DNA of 64,000 nucleotides from Rikenellaceae bacterium (GCA_015059905.1 SUZN01000003.1:124001-188000), one strand, 5' to 3'. Numbered from the stretch's first letter, positions 25,586 to 34,323 are shown. Made by a program: numbers and translations. Notes: generated by a model not told the origin, from the letters alone.

Positions 25586-27202
25586 ATGGCTGATTTCATC
25601 TATCAGGAACCCTATCCAATCGAGAAGGATACCACAGAGTATGAGCTTCTCACCACAGATTATGTAAAGGTCGTTGAGTGCGACGGTCGCAAGATTTTGA
25701 AGGTGGATCCTAAAGGTCTTGAGTTGCTTTCAAAGCGCGCTTACAGCGACGTATCATTCTATCTGCGCCCTTCTCACCTGCAGAAGCTGGCAAACATTCT
25801 GGAGGACCCAGAGGCTTCTGACAACGATAAGTTCGTTGCCTACACAATGCTTCTGAACCAGGCTACGGCTGCCGAGGGCGAGCTGCCTACTTGTCAGGAT
25901 ACAGGTACAGCAATCTGTATCGGTCACAAGGGCGAGGATGTTTACACAGGCGCTGACGATGCCGAGTGCATCGCAAAGGGCGTTTACGAGACTTACAAGG
26001 AGCGCAACCTGCGTTACTCACAGGTGGTGCCATTCACAATGACCGAGGAGAAGAACTCTGGCACAAACCTCCCTGCACAGATTGACATCTACGCAGGTCA
26101 TCCAGGCTCAATGGAGTACGAGTTCTTGTTCATCACCAAGGGTGGTGGCTCAGCTAACAAAACATTCCTCTATCAGCAGACAAAGGCTCTCTTAAACGAG
26201 CAGTCACTCATTGCCTTCTTCAAGGAGCATTTGAAGGATTTGGGCACATCGGCTTGTCCTCCTTATCACTTGGCAGTCTGCATCGGTGGTACATCGGCAG
26301 AGATGTGTCTTTCAACGGTTAAGAAGGCTTCAGCTGGTTATCTCGACCATCTGCCAACATCGGGCAATGAGGGTGGTCGCTGCTTCCGCGATTTGGAGTG
26401 GGAGGAGAAGATTACCAAGATGTGCCAGGAGATGGGTATGGGCGCGCAGTTCGGTGGCAAGTACTACGTTCACGATGTTCGCGTAATCCGTGCTCCACGT
26501 CACGCTGCGAGCTGCCCTGTGGCTATCGGCGTAAGCTGCTCGGCTGACCGTAACATCAAGGCGAAGATTACTCCAGAGGGTATCTTCGTTGAGAAGCTGG
26601 AGAAGAATCCAGCACGCTTCCTGCCTGCACAGGCTCCTGCAATGACTCCAGCGGTTGATATCGACCTGGACGAGGGTATGGACAAGGTACGCGAGATTTT
26701 GACACAATATCCTATCAAGACACGCCTCAACCTCAAGGGCACACTCATCGTTGCTCGTGACATCGCTCACGCACGCATCAAGCAGATGCTTGACGAGGGT
26801 AAGCCTATGCCAGAGTACTTCAAGAAGCACCCTGTATATTATGCAGGTCCTGCAAAGACCCCTCAGGGTATGGCTTCAGGCTCATTTGGCCCTACTACGG
26901 CTGGTCGTATGGATCCTTACGTTGATCTGTTCCAGAAGGCGGGCGGCTCAATGGTTATGGTGGCGAAGGGTAATCGTTCGAAGGCTGTGACAGATGCTTG
27001 TAAGGCTAACGGCGGCTTCTACCTCGGCTCAATCGGTGGTCCTGCTGCGGTATTGGCAAAGAACTCTATCAAGAGTGTGGAGGTTGTTGACTTCCCAGAG
27101 CTCGGCATGGAGGCTGTGCGTAAGATTTATGTTGAGAACTTCCCTGCATTCATCATTGTGGATGACAAGGGCAACGATTTCTTCGCAGAGTTCGCTCACT
27201 AA
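25586..27202 (+). CDS. fumB: Fumarate hydratase, class I (iron-sulfur type)
   Basis: A 538-residue single-chain class I fumarase, an oxygen-sensitive [4Fe-4S] enzyme interconverting fumarate and malate. The alpha domain holds the cluster cysteines: [23 protein letters not shown] and the [14 protein letters not shown] segment. The C-terminal beta domain starts near residue 400 and contains [16 protein letters not shown] and [13 protein letters not shown]. The frame is open 32 codons upstream, but those codons overlap the promoter; [14 protein letters not shown] is the family-like start. In a gut anaerobe it probably works in the reductive branch from malate to fumarate, with mdh at 51981 supplying malate. 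The fumA/fumB naming is only by class. Confidence 0.95.
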   Translation: MADFIYQEPYPIEKDTTEYELLTTDYVKVVECDGRKILKVDPKGLELLSKRAYSDVSFYLRPSHLQKLANILEDPEASDNDKFVAYTMLLNQATAAEGELPTCQDTGTAICIGHKGEDVYTGADDAECIAKGVYETYKERNLRYSQVVPFTMTEEKNSGTNLPAQIDIYAGHPGSMEYEFLFITKGGGSANKTFLYQQTKALLNEQSLIAFFKEHLKDLGTSACPPYHLAVCIGGTSAEMCLSTVKKASAGYLDHLPTSGNEGGRCFRDLEWEEKITKMCQEMGMGAQFGGKYYVHDVRVIRAPRHAASCPVAIGVSCSADRNIKAKITPEGIFVEKLEKNPARFLPAQAPAMTPAVDIDLDEGMDKVREILTQYPIKTRLNLKGTLIVARDIAHARIKQMLDEGKPMPEYFKKHPVYYAGPAKTPQGMASGSFGPTTAGRMDPYVDLFQKAGGSMVMVAKGNRSKAVTDACKANGGFYLGSIGGPAAVLAKNSIKSVEVVDFPELGMEAVRKIYVENFPAFIIVDDKGNDFFAEFAH

Positions 27203-27220
27203 AATATATAAATATTTTAT

Positions 27221-27255
27221 AGGGGACTGTTCATTGTTGGACAGTCCCTTTATTA
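27221..27255 (+). terminator. Terminator after fumarase
   Basis: GGGGACTGT / ACAGTCCC with a 10-nt loop, then TTTATTATT. Confidence 0.75.
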
Positions 27256-27259
27256 TTCA

Positions 27260-27379
27260 GAAGTTGTATAACAAGAGGGATTTTAAGGCTTGCGAAGACC
27301 GAAAAAGCGGAGTTTACTGAGTGTAAATGAGCATTTTGAGGGCGAGTATAACGCAAAAATCACCTTGTTAGACAGCTTC
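27260..27379 (+). repeat. 120-bp structured interspersed element, copy 1
   Basis: Ends are imperfect inverted repeats: GAAGTTGTATAACAAGAGG at the left, and the right end reads GAAGCTGTCTAACAAGGTG as reverse complement. It aligns without gaps to 58023-58142; AAGGCTTGCGAAG and TTTTGAGGGCGAGTATAACG are shared blocks. Internal hairpins: CTTGCGAAG, TTTACtgagtGTAAA (27313-27327) and GCGagtataaCGC. It lies directly after the fumarase terminator and just before the batD promoter. Confidence 0.75.
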
Positions 27380-27384
27380 TTCAG

Positions 27385-27424
27385 TTTGCACCTTTTGTGA
27401 GGTGCAAAACTTTTTTTATCTTTG
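27385..27424 (+). promoter_or_regulatory. batD promoter with a hairpin around the -33 element
   Basis: TTTGCACCT / AGGTGCAAA (27385-27393, 27100-series arm ending 27408) is a perfect 9-bp palindrome with loop TTTGTG. The loop supplies the -33 TTTG, a T7 run follows, and TATCTTTG (27417-27424) is the -7 element 19 bp away. It could act as promoter, operator, or terminator of upstream transcription. Confidence 0.65.
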
Positions 27425-27479
27425 CGGCAAAATAATTTGACCACAAAACACGTTTTGTAGAGAATAACAGACTTTACAG

Positions 27480-29321
27480 ATGAAGCTACATTTCAAGAAT
27501 ATCATTTTATTGCTGGTAGCGGTGTTGCAATTTGCGGTAGCACGCGCTGACGAAAACACCACATTTGAGGTGAACACGCCGCTGATGGTAAGCGTAGGCG
27601 AGCCTTTCCGCGTGGAGTTTGTACTGACAAATGGCGACCCCGACAAGGAGTCATTCGAGGCTCCCGACTTTGCGGGTTTTGATATATTGGCAGGACCTAC
27701 TGTCTCGACAGCAAGCTCGTTCCAATATATCAATGGCAAGAGCTCGCGCACATCGACCTACACCATCACCTTTGTCCTGGTAGCGCAGAACGAGGGCAAC
27801 ATAACCATCGGTGCGGCACGTATCAAATCCGACAAAGCGCAATTCTCGACCAAGCCAACCCCTATTGAGGCTGTCAAGGAGAGTCCACAACAAAACAACG
27901 AGGCTGCCGCAGCCGAGCAGGGCACAGCCTTGCAAAATCAGTTGGCGCAGGATGATATTCTGCTTCGACTGAACCTTTCGCGCACCTCGGTCTATAAGGG
28001 CGAGCCTATTCTGGCATCTCTCACGCTCTACACCCGCGCAGGTATTGGCGGTCTGGAGGATGCGAAGCTCCCATCGTTCAACGGCTTCTGGTCACAGGAG
28101 CTACCTGTGGACAACTATCAGCCAAAGCGACAGACTCTCAATGGCAAGGTCTATGATTCGCAGATAATCAAGGAGTATCTGCTCTATCCACAGCAGGCGG
28201 GCGAGCTTACAATCGAGCCTACAACACTCACTGCCATTGCGCGAATCATCGTGCGTAACAATCGCAACTTCGACCCATTCTTCGGCAGCAGCGATGAGGT
28301 TTATAACGTCAAGCGCAAGCTCTCAACGGGCGCAATAAAGCTCAATGTCAAGGAGCTTCCAGCAGGCGCACCAGCATCGTTCACAGGCGCTGTCGGCTCT
28401 TTTGCGATGAAGGCTGATTTGCCTCCTGCTGAATTGAAGGCAAACTCGGCAGCGACCTACACTGTGGAGATTTCGGGCGCTGGTAACCTCACATTCCTTC
28501 AGCAGCCAAAACTGGAGCTTCCATCATCGTTTGAACTCTACAACGTGCGCTCTACGGAGTCCATACAGACCACCACAGCAGGCACACGAGGCTTCCGCCG
28601 CTATGAGTATCCATTCATTGCGCGCGCCGAGGGCGATTATGAGATTCCAGGCGTTGAGTTCACCTACTTCAGTCCCGAGAAGGAGAGTTACATAACGCTC
28701 AAGTCGGAGCCGCTCCAGATAAACATCCTACCCGACCCTACTGCTAGCGCATCACAGCCTGCACAGATTATCACAGGCACTGCGAAGGAGAGTGTACGTC
28801 AGCTGGGTAGCGACATCCGCTTTATCAAGCTGGGCGACCCTGCGCTTCACTCGGCAGCAGCACCGCTTATGTTGAGTGGACGATATTTTGCCTTGCTTGC
28901 ACTTATCGTGGTGGGCTTCCTGGCGCTCTATATCTTCCTGCGCCGCCGCATACGCGACAGCCACAACACCGTGCTTGTGAAGAACCGCCGCGCCAACAAG
29001 GTTGCTGTGCAGCGTTTCCGTCAGGCAGAGCGATATATGCGTGAGGGCAATCGTCACGCCTTCTATGAGGAGATGTTACGCGCCTTGTGGGGTTATATGG
29101 GTGACAAGCTCAACATCCCCGTATCCTCTCTTACTAAAGAGAACATCCGCGAAGAGTTACAACGTCGTGGCTGCCCAGCAGAGGACGCCACACGCTACAC
29201 TGATATCATCTCACGTTGTGACGAGGCTCAATATTCGCCTGCGGAGAGTGTCCAGATGAGCGATATCTACAAGGAGGGCGTGGGTATGATTTCACGCATT
29301 GAGTCAATAATTAAAAGATAG
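27480..29321 (+). CDS. batD: BatD-family protein
   Basis: A 613-residue protein: signal peptide (LQFAVARA), repeated beta-sandwich domains (roughly 25-170, 175-300, 320-440), a transmembrane helix near residue 465-490 (YFALLALIVVGFLALYIFL), then a cytoplasmic helical region. This is the BatD layout of the Bacteroides aerotolerance (Bat) system, thought to act with MoxR ATPase and von Willebrand-domain partners BatA/BatB in envelope stress; the molecular role is unsettled. batE follows after 7 bp. MoxR, BatA, BatB and BatC are not in the window, and a separate promoter drives this gene, so the operon is split. Confidence 0.88.
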   Translation: MKLHFKNIILLLVAVLQFAVARADENTTFEVNTPLMVSVGEPFRVEFVLTNGDPDKESFEAPDFAGFDILAGPTVSTASSFQYINGKSSRTSTYTITFVLVAQNEGNITIGAARIKSDKAQFSTKPTPIEAVKESPQQNNEAAAAEQGTALQNQLAQDDILLRLNLSRTSVYKGEPILASLTLYTRAGIGGLEDAKLPSFNGFWSQELPVDNYQPKRQTLNGKVYDSQIIKEYLLYPQQAGELTIEPTTLTAIARIIVRNNRNFDPFFGSSDEVYNVKRKLSTGAIKLNVKELPAGAPASFTGAVGSFAMKADLPPAELKANSAATYTVEISGAGNLTFLQQPKLELPSSFELYNVRSTESIQTTTAGTRGFRRYEYPFIARAEGDYEIPGVEFTYFSPEKESYITLKSEPLQINILPDPTASASQPAQIITGTAKESVRQLGSDIRFIKLGDPALHSAAAPLMLSGRYFALLALIVVGFLALYIFLRRRIRDSHNTVLVKNRRANKVAVQRFRQAERYMREGNRHAFYEEMLRALWGYMGDKLNIPVSSLTKENIREELQRRGCPAEDATRYTDIISRCDEAQYSPAESVQMSDIYKEGVGMISRIESIIKR

Positions 29322-29328
29322 TGATGAT

Positions 29329-30153
29329 ATGAAGAGATATATTGCATTATTGGTTTCTATCGTGCTGACTGCACTCACCGCATCAGCGCAGACTGACGAA
29401 ACAACACAGCTGGAGCAGACCGCACCCGCAGAAACCGCAGAGCAGGTCGTAGCAACCGACTACAACACGTTGTGGGATAGCGCCAACGTAGCCTACAACG
29501 AGGGCGACTACGCAAAGGCGACAGAGTTGTATGAGTCTATCCTTGCCGACAATCAGCACTCGGCAAAGCTATATTTCAACCTCGGCAACGCATACTACAA
29601 GCAGGATAAGCTGGGCAAGGCGATACTTAACTACAACCGCGCCCTGCGTCTTGCACCTGCCGATGAGGATATTCGCCACAATCTTGAATACGCCACCGAG
29701 GCTACGAAGGACAACATCGAGGAGATACCCGAATTTTTCCTCACAACGTGGGTCAAAAAGGTACGCAACCTGATGGGCTGCGACGGCTGGACAATCTTCT
29801 CATATGCAATGCTTATCGTGGCACTTATCGGTGCGCTGGCATATCTTTTGGCGGAGGCTCTCACCTATCGCAAAGCAGGTTTCTACACATTGTGCATAGC
29901 CGCCCTGCTCTTTATCGTCAGCACCATCTTTGCCTACAACGAGCGCGAGGCGCTGGTCAATAGCGCAGAGGCTATCATTATGAGTTCGGCAGCTCCTATC
30001 AAGAGTTCGCCCGACCGCGCCGCAACAGACCTCTTCGTGCTACACGAGGGGACAAAACTCACCACAGGCGAAAGTATCGACGGCTGGGTGGAGATACGCA
30101 TCGCTGACGGTCGCAAGGGCTGGATTGAGTCTTCACGCATAGAGCAGATTTAA
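29329..30153 (+). CDS. batE: BatE-family TPR protein with SH3-like C-terminus
   Basis: A 274-residue protein: signal peptide (LTASAQ), tetratricopeptide repeats (about 45-125, with ANVAYNEGDYAKATELYESI and FNLGNAYYKQDKLGKAI), two membrane helices (about 155-180 and 185-205), and a C-terminal SH3-like domain (about 215-274; KSSPDRAATDLFVLHEGTKL and the final GWIESSRIEQI). This is the usual BatE domain set. It overlaps no gene but recR begins 1 bp after its stop, so batD-batE-recR are one transcript. Confidence 0.88.
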   Translation: MKRYIALLVSIVLTALTASAQTDETTQLEQTAPAETAEQVVATDYNTLWDSANVAYNEGDYAKATELYESILADNQHSAKLYFNLGNAYYKQDKLGKAILNYNRALRLAPADEDIRHNLEYATEATKDNIEEIPEFFLTTWVKKVRNLMGCDGWTIFSYAMLIVALIGALAYLLAEALTYRKAGFYTLCIAALLFIVSTIFAYNEREALVNSAEAIIMSSAAPIKSSPDRAATDLFVLHEGTKLTTGESIDGWVEIRIADGRKGWIESSRIEQI

Positions 30154-30154
30154 T

Positions 30155-30754
30155 ATGTCGCGCCTACTACAAGATGCCGTTTCGGAGTTCGCCAAACTGC
30201 CAGGCATAGGTCGTCGCACAGCTTTGCGATTGGCTATGCACCTGCTGAAGATGGAGCGCGAGTCGGTGGAGCAGATGACCGAGAGCATCGCCCGTTTCCG
30301 CCGCGAGGTGCGCCACTGCGAACTGTGCAACAACCTCTCCGACACAGCGCGCTGCCCCATTTGTTCAAATCCCGAGCGTGACCGCACGACGATATGCGTT
30401 GTGGAGCAGGTGGGCGACTTGATGTCGATTGAGAACACGCGACAATACAAAGGACTCTACCACGTCCTGGGAGGTGTTATCTCGCCGATGCAGGGTGTGG
30501 GTCCATCAGATTTGAAGATTGACCTGTTGATGGATAAGATTGCAACGGGCGAAGTGAAGGAGGTTATTCTTGCAATATCCACCTCGGTCGAGGGCGAGAC
30601 GACACTTTTCTACATTCTCAACCGCCTGCGACAATACCCTTCGGTCAGGGTCTCAACCATAGCGCGAGGCATAGGTTTTGGCGACGAGCTGGAGTATGTC
30701 GATGAACTGACCATAACGCACGCACTGCTCAACCGCCGAGAGGTAGAGAGATAA
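30155..30754 (+). CDS. recR: Recombination mediator protein RecR
   Basis: A 199-residue RecR of usual length. Parts in order: helix-hairpin-helix (KLPGIGRRTALRLAMHLL), four-cysteine zinc finger (CELCNNLSDTARCPIC), Toprim domain (ICVVEQVGDLMSIENT and the acidic LDxAIxxSxxGE-like stretch), and the C-terminal Walker-B-like motif with IGFGDELEYVDELT. RecR helps load RecA onto SSB-coated gaps with RecO and RecF; recF is at 44903. The ATG follows the batE stop by one base (TAATATG). Confidence 0.96.
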   Translation: MSRLLQDAVSEFAKLPGIGRRTALRLAMHLLKMERESVEQMTESIARFRREVRHCELCNNLSDTARCPICSNPERDRTTICVVEQVGDLMSIENTRQYKGLYHVLGGVISPMQGVGPSDLKIDLLMDKIATGEVKEVILAISTSVEGETTLFYILNRLRQYPSVRVSTIARGIGFGDELEYVDELTITHALLNRREVER

Positions 30755-30763
30755 CAGTTTTAG

Positions 30764-30807
30764 AAGTAGAGATTTTTGGAATTTGAAAAAAATCTCTACT
30801 TTTTTTA
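30764..30807 (+). terminator. Terminator after recR
   Basis: AAGTAGAGATTTTT / AAAAATCTCTACTT with an 8-nt loop followed by T-rich sequence. Confidence 0.85.
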
Positions 30808-30891
30808 TTTTTGATGTTACAAACTGCCGAGTTAAACGTATTATATACGCAACAGCGCCCAGAAGGCATTTAAGAAAGAACGCCCCAACAG

Positions 30892-31380
30892 ATGAATAGT
30901 GAAGAACTGAACATAGAATTCCTTGCTCTCAAGGACTCGGCATATCGTTATGCCGTGAGTCTGCTTCACGACCCCATCCTGGCGGAGGATGCCACGCAGG
31001 ACCTCTACGAGAAGTTGTGGCGACGGCGGCTCTTTATCAGGCGCAGCGGTTTTCGGTCACTTGTAATGACAAGCATCCGCAACATCTGCCTCGATATGCT
31101 CAGGGAGCGTGAACGACGGCGGCAGCAAGAGTCCCCCGACCCGATAGTCGCAACCGCATCTGCCGAAGAGGAGGAGATGATGCAGACTGTAAAGCGGTTG
31201 ATTGCGGCTCTGCCCGAGAGGGAGCGCGAGGTCATCCACCTGCACGACTGCGAGGGGATGGAGTACAGCGAGATAGCCGAGATAATAGGCTCCAGCGAGA
31301 GCGCGGCGCGTATGGCGTGCAGCCGAGCAAGACAGAAGATTAAAGAAGAACTTATAAAGGTGATGAATTATGGATTATAA
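30892..31380 (+). CDS. ECF-type RNA polymerase sigma factor
   Basis: A 162-residue extracytoplasmic-function sigma factor with only regions 2 and 4. Region 2: ALKDSAYRYAVSLLHDPILA, then DATQDLYEKLWRRR for -10 recognition and core binding. Region 4: LIAALPEREREVIHLHDCEG and MEYSEIAEIIGSSESAARMA, the helix-turn-helix for -35 recognition. It overlaps the next gene by 11 bp, the usual coupling between an ECF sigma and its regulator. No TAnnTTTG element lies in the 85-bp leader, so the promoter may be its own target. Confidence 0.93.
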   Translation: MNSEELNIEFLALKDSAYRYAVSLLHDPILAEDATQDLYEKLWRRRLFIRRSGFRSLVMTSIRNICLDMLRERERRRQQESPDPIVATASAEEEEMMQTVKRLIAALPEREREVIHLHDCEGMEYSEIAEIIGSSESAARMACSRARQKIKEELIKVMNYGL

Positions 31381-31780
31381 CTCTCTTATGCAACGATATT
31401 GGCGGGCGGAGACCTCTGCCGCCGAGGAGCGTGAGCTGAAAGAGATGCTCACCGACAGCAGCAACCTCACCACAGAGGAGCGTGCGGCACGCGCAATGAT
31501 GCGCTACGCATCACTTCAGAAGCAGGGCGTAAACATCCGCCTGCGACAGAGCAAGCCCCGCTATTGGCAGATGGCATTGGCGGCGTGTGCGTGCTCGCTG
31601 GTTGCGGGTCTTACGATATGGCTTGCGCAGCCCACCGTCTATGGCTACTACAACGGCGAACCGATAACCTCGCTTGCCGAGGCGCAGTACCACGCCGAGC
31701 GCGTATTTGCCAACCTCGCACAAGCGGAACTGCCATCAGAGGAGGAGCTGATGCAGAAACTCTTTTTACTGAACGAATAA
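31370..31780 (+). CDS. Putative small membrane anti-sigma factor
   Basis: A 136-residue single-pass protein. The cytoplasmic N-terminus (1-65) is helical and charged and begins MDYNSLMQRYWRAETSAAEE, close to the start of Bacteroidetes anti-sigma factors. One transmembrane helix follows (about 66-86, MALAACACSLVAGLTIW), then a short periplasmic tail. It is overlapped by the sigma gene. It is shorter than FecR-type regulators and has no FecR domain, so the function is inferred from position and topology. Confidence 0.65.
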   Translation: MDYNSLMQRYWRAETSAAEERELKEMLTDSSNLTTEERAARAMMRYASLQKQGVNIRLRQSKPRYWQMALAACACSLVAGLTIWLAQPTVYGYYNGEPITSLAEAQYHAERVFANLAQAELPSEEELMQKLFLLNE

Positions 31781-31800
31781 CTCTCAAACTATTTTAAGAT

Positions 31801-32613
31801 ATGAAACGATTTTTTACACTTTGCGCCCTTGTTGCAGTAGCAATCTTCTTAAGTCCTGACACTGCACAGGCGCAGCTCCGCATTGGAGCCAACGGCATTG
31901 AGTTTGACGACGACTACGACTCGAAGCAGACCGTATCGGCACGACCCGTCATCTCCTACAAACACGACAAGGTCAAATCAAAATATTCTATTCGAATAGG
32001 CAGACCATCCAGATCGTCCATCCCAGGTCATGAGCTTGGCTGGAACGTACTCTCCAACGTAGGCTATGCGCCATACGAGGGGACTCCTTACGGCGAGTTT
32101 TTCGATATCCGCAACTGGAAATCCACACAGTTTACGGTCAATCTATTCGGTGTCAGCGCCTACAGCCACAGCGCAAAGGTGGGACTGTCGATGGGCATTG
32201 GTATTCGTGCCAACAACTACCGTCTTGATTCGGGTATGACGCTTGCGAAGGTGGATGGCATAATCGTTCCGCAGGCGATAGCTGACCTCTCGACACGCGG
32301 CGTGAAGAAGAGTAAGTTCAACATCGCATCGGTACACATCCCTATGGAGGTAGTCTTTGGCAATACAAGACGCTTTGCCTTCTCAATGGGTGGATATGTC
32401 GATATGGTGATGAACTCCCACACAAAGATTAAGTATCGTGGCGGCAGCAAGGATAAGGTGCATAACTTCCCTACGAACTTCATCCAGGCGGGAGCTGTGG
32501 CGCGCTTTACGTTCTATGGTTTTTCTATATTCTGCGCCTATCAGCCTACGCAGCTCTTCAAGACAGGCAGAGGTCCCGAGGCACAGCAGTGGACAATAGG
32601 TATTGGCTTCTAA
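31801..32613 (+). CDS. Predicted outer-membrane beta-barrel protein (PorT-like)
   Basis: A 270-residue protein with a signal peptide (DTAQAQ, cleavage near residue 25). The mature part is made of alternating strands with aromatic girdle residues (for example SKYSIRIGRPS, FTVNLFGVSAYSHSAKVGLS, FAFSMGGYVDMVMNS) and ends WTIGIGF, with the terminal Phe expected of an outer-membrane barrel. About 8-10 strands. It follows the sigma/anti-sigma pair by 20 bp, in the same unit, so it may be a target or partner of that system. Confidence 0.65.
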   Translation: MKRFFTLCALVAVAIFLSPDTAQAQLRIGANGIEFDDDYDSKQTVSARPVISYKHDKVKSKYSIRIGRPSRSSIPGHELGWNVLSNVGYAPYEGTPYGEFFDIRNWKSTQFTVNLFGVSAYSHSAKVGLSMGIGIRANNYRLDSGMTLAKVDGIIVPQAIADLSTRGVKKSKFNIASVHIPMEVVFGNTRRFAFSMGGYVDMVMNSHTKIKYRGGSKDKVHNFPTNFIQAGAVARFTFYGFSIFCAYQPTQLFKTGRGPEAQQWTIGIGF

Positions 32614-32625
32614 AATCGAAAGGCT

Positions 32626-33171
32626 ATGAAACGATTTTTTATAATATTGGCGGTCGTGCTATTTGCTCTCAATGCCGAAGATAGTTTTGCGCAAACAAAA
32701 GTGTTTAAGGAGTATATGGAGCATTGGATTTTCCACAGCGACAATCTGAAAAAGAAAGGCAGATGGGAGGTTACGCAGTTTTCGGGTGATGTTCTTCGCA
32801 GACTGATGCCCAAGGAAGCCAGCAATAGCAAAAGTGTCATCTACAAAATTTCCAATATCTTCCAGATTACGATGGATGATAATCATAAAACGCAACTTAA
32901 GCGTGCGGAAACACTTTTTATTACCGAATCCAAGTACACCAACATTCTCTCAATCACGCTGGATGGTACGACATACAAGATTTACAAGGCACAGCTTAAT
33001 CGGCAACAGGTTGAGTACGCAATACTTATCAACAATGACAAGGATTATTGTATATGCGATATTGTCGGTTACTTGAATGATGACCAAATTCTCTCCTTTA
33101 TCGGCGTAAAGAATAACGGTAAAGCAATCACAGGCGATAAAAAAGACTCGGTGGAGGTTATTAAACCTTAA
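32626..33171 (+). CDS. Secreted protein resembling the DUF4252 family
   Basis: A 181-residue protein with a signal peptide (AEDSFAQ). The body alternates basic helices and strands (QLKRAETLFITESKY, YAILINNDKDYCICDIVGYL) and ends in a short charged tail. The strand KIYKAQLNRQQVEYAILINN, then a strand and DDQILSF, resembles DUF4252 proteins, which in Bacteroidetes are common downstream of ECF sigma factors; similarity is judged by eye and is weak. It is the last gene of the sigma cassette, 12 bp after the barrel gene, and ends at a terminator. Confidence 0.55.
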   Translation: MKRFFIILAVVLFALNAEDSFAQTKVFKEYMEHWIFHSDNLKKKGRWEVTQFSGDVLRRLMPKEASNSKSVIYKISNIFQITMDDNHKTQLKRAETLFITESKYTNILSITLDGTTYKIYKAQLNRQQVEYAILINNDKDYCICDIVGYLNDDQILSFIGVKNNGKAITGDKKDSVEVIKP

Positions 33172-33205
33172 AAAGGTTAGATATATAGGTTATCATTCCA
33201 TAAGC

Positions 33206-33242
33206 AAAAAACTGCGTGAGGGCAAACCTTCACGCAGTTTTT
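33206..33242 (+). terminator. Terminator of the ECF sigma cassette
   Basis: AAAAACTGCGTGA / TCACGCAGTTTTT with a small internal loop. Perfect stem plus T5. Confidence 0.85.
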
Positions 33243-33279
33243 ATTATCCGCCGCCATTGCAAAGACTTATGAATAACTT

Positions 33280-33372
33280 CTCTTTCATCTTTTATCTTTG
33301 CTCTTTCATCTTTGCTCTTTCATCTTTGCTCTTTCCTATCAGTGCGAGGAACTTAAGCGACGTGGCAATCTC
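33280..33372 (+). repeat. 14-bp tandem repeat next to a REP-like unit
   Basis: CTCTTTCATCTTTG is repeated exactly at 33301-33314 and 33315-33328, with a degenerate copy before (from 33281) and a partial copy after. A REP-like unit follows at 33341-33372 (GTGCGAGGAACTTAAGCGAC GTGGCAATCTC, lacking the usual first CGTCAT). No gene is credible between 33172 and 33418. Confidence 0.7.
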
Positions 33373-33418
33373 TGTAAATGAGCATTTCGCTCACAAGCCA
33401 GACGCCATAAGAGCCAAA

Positions 33419-33835
33419 TTATTTGGCTTTCAATATCATCTGAGCCTCGCCATTTGAGAGAATAATAAGCATATCGCCATCAATCTCGTAGTGAGTAGCC
33501 TGGTGGACGATGCGAGTGAAATCAGCCTCAAGGCTTACCTTTGGGCACATCATACGAGTACCAGCCAATGCCCCAAACTTGATTGCGCCCTTATCGGTTG
33601 CAGTGTAGTCGCCCATCATACGGTTGCAAGCGCCCACGCCCGAAAAACGACCATCCTTGCCAAACTGAAAGACAAACTCATCGTCGGCAATATCGACATT
33701 CTGACCCATCATCGTCACAACTTTCCACTCGGTACCAACCAACGCCTTATTATTCTTACCCTTACGGCAAGCGCAACAACCTACCGCCGCAGCCAGCACC
33801 AAAGCCACCACTAAAATTGAAATTAGATTTTTCAT
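33419..33835 (-). CDS. META-domain lipoprotein (HslJ-like)
   Basis: A 138-residue small lipoprotein; the signal sequence ends near VGCCAC (Cys20-23). The META domain follows: LVGTEWKVVTMMGQNV, FQFGKDGRFSGVGACNRMMG and the later IKFGALAGTRMMCP and FTRIVHQATHYEIDGDMLII, all family positions. META proteins such as HslJ are envelope proteins linked to heat or antibiotic tolerance, with no defined activity. Single gene with its own promoter, divergent from ridA. Confidence 0.85.
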   Translation of the reverse strand: MKNLISILVVALVLAAAVGCCACRKGKNNKALVGTEWKVVTMMGQNVDIADDEFVFQFGKDGRFSGVGACNRMMGDYTATDKGAIKFGALAGTRMMCPKVSLEADFTRIVHQATHYEIDGDMLIILSNGEAQMILKAK

Positions 33836-33881
33836 AAATTCACATTAAAATATTTGTTTCAAATTTTCTTCAACTATGATG

Positions 33882-33889
33882 CAAAGATA
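33882..33889 (-). promoter_or_regulatory. Promoter of the META lipoprotein, -7 TATCTTTG
   Basis: Exact -7 match on the minus strand, 47 bp before the ATG; 11 bp from the oppositely directed ridA -7 element. Confidence 0.72.
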
Positions 33890-33900
33890 GGGAAATTTAT

Positions 33901-33908
33901 TATCTTTG
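33901..33908 (+). promoter_or_regulatory. ridA promoter, -7 TATCTTTG
   Basis: Exact -7 match 41 bp before the ridA ATG. The two divergent -7 elements nearly touch, so polymerases may compete. Confidence 0.72.
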
Positions 33909-33948
33909 TCAGAGCAACCATTGATTATTATATAAAATTAACGATATT

Positions 33949-34323
33949 ATGAAGAAGATTATTGCATCTCCACTCGCTCCAAAGGCGGTGGGACCATATT
34001 CACAAGCCGTTGAGAGTGGCTCTACACTCTACATTTCGGGACAGTTGCCAATCGATGCTGCAACAGGCAAAATGCCAGAGACAATCGAGGAGCAGACACG
34101 TCAGTCACTCACCAACCTGGGTCATATCGCTGCCGAGGCAGGCTACTCGCTCGCCGATGCTGTGAAGGTGTGCGTGCTGCTTGACGACATTGCCGACTTT
34201 GCCGCTATGAACGGTGTGTATGCTACATTCTTTACAGAGAATATGCCTGCGCGCGTTTGCTACGAGGTGGCAAAGCTGCCGATGGGTGCGAAGGTTGAGA
34301 TTGACGCGATACTCTGCAAGTAA
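33949..34323 (+). CDS. ridA: RidA-family enamine/imine deaminase
   Basis: A 124-residue RidA, normal length. The family hydrolyses reactive 2-aminoacrylate and other imines released by PLP enzymes. Signature parts: SPLAPKAVGPYSQAVESG, YISGQLPID, and the C-terminal NMPARVCYEVAKLPMGAKVE, in which Arg of PARV is the carboxylate-binding residue. Trimer-forming core is intact. Confidence 0.93.
   Translation: MKKIIASPLAPKAVGPYSQAVESGSTLYISGQLPIDAATGKMPETIEEQTRQSLTNLGHIAAEAGYSLADAVKVCVLLDDIADFAAMNGVYATFFTENMPARVCYEVAKLPMGAKVEIDAILCK

Noticed and set aside
33257..33457. 66-residue open frame over the tandem CTCTTTCATCTTTG repeat
   Set aside because: Its sequence is made of repeat-derived and REP-derived residues and it runs into the terminator region; no homologous look.
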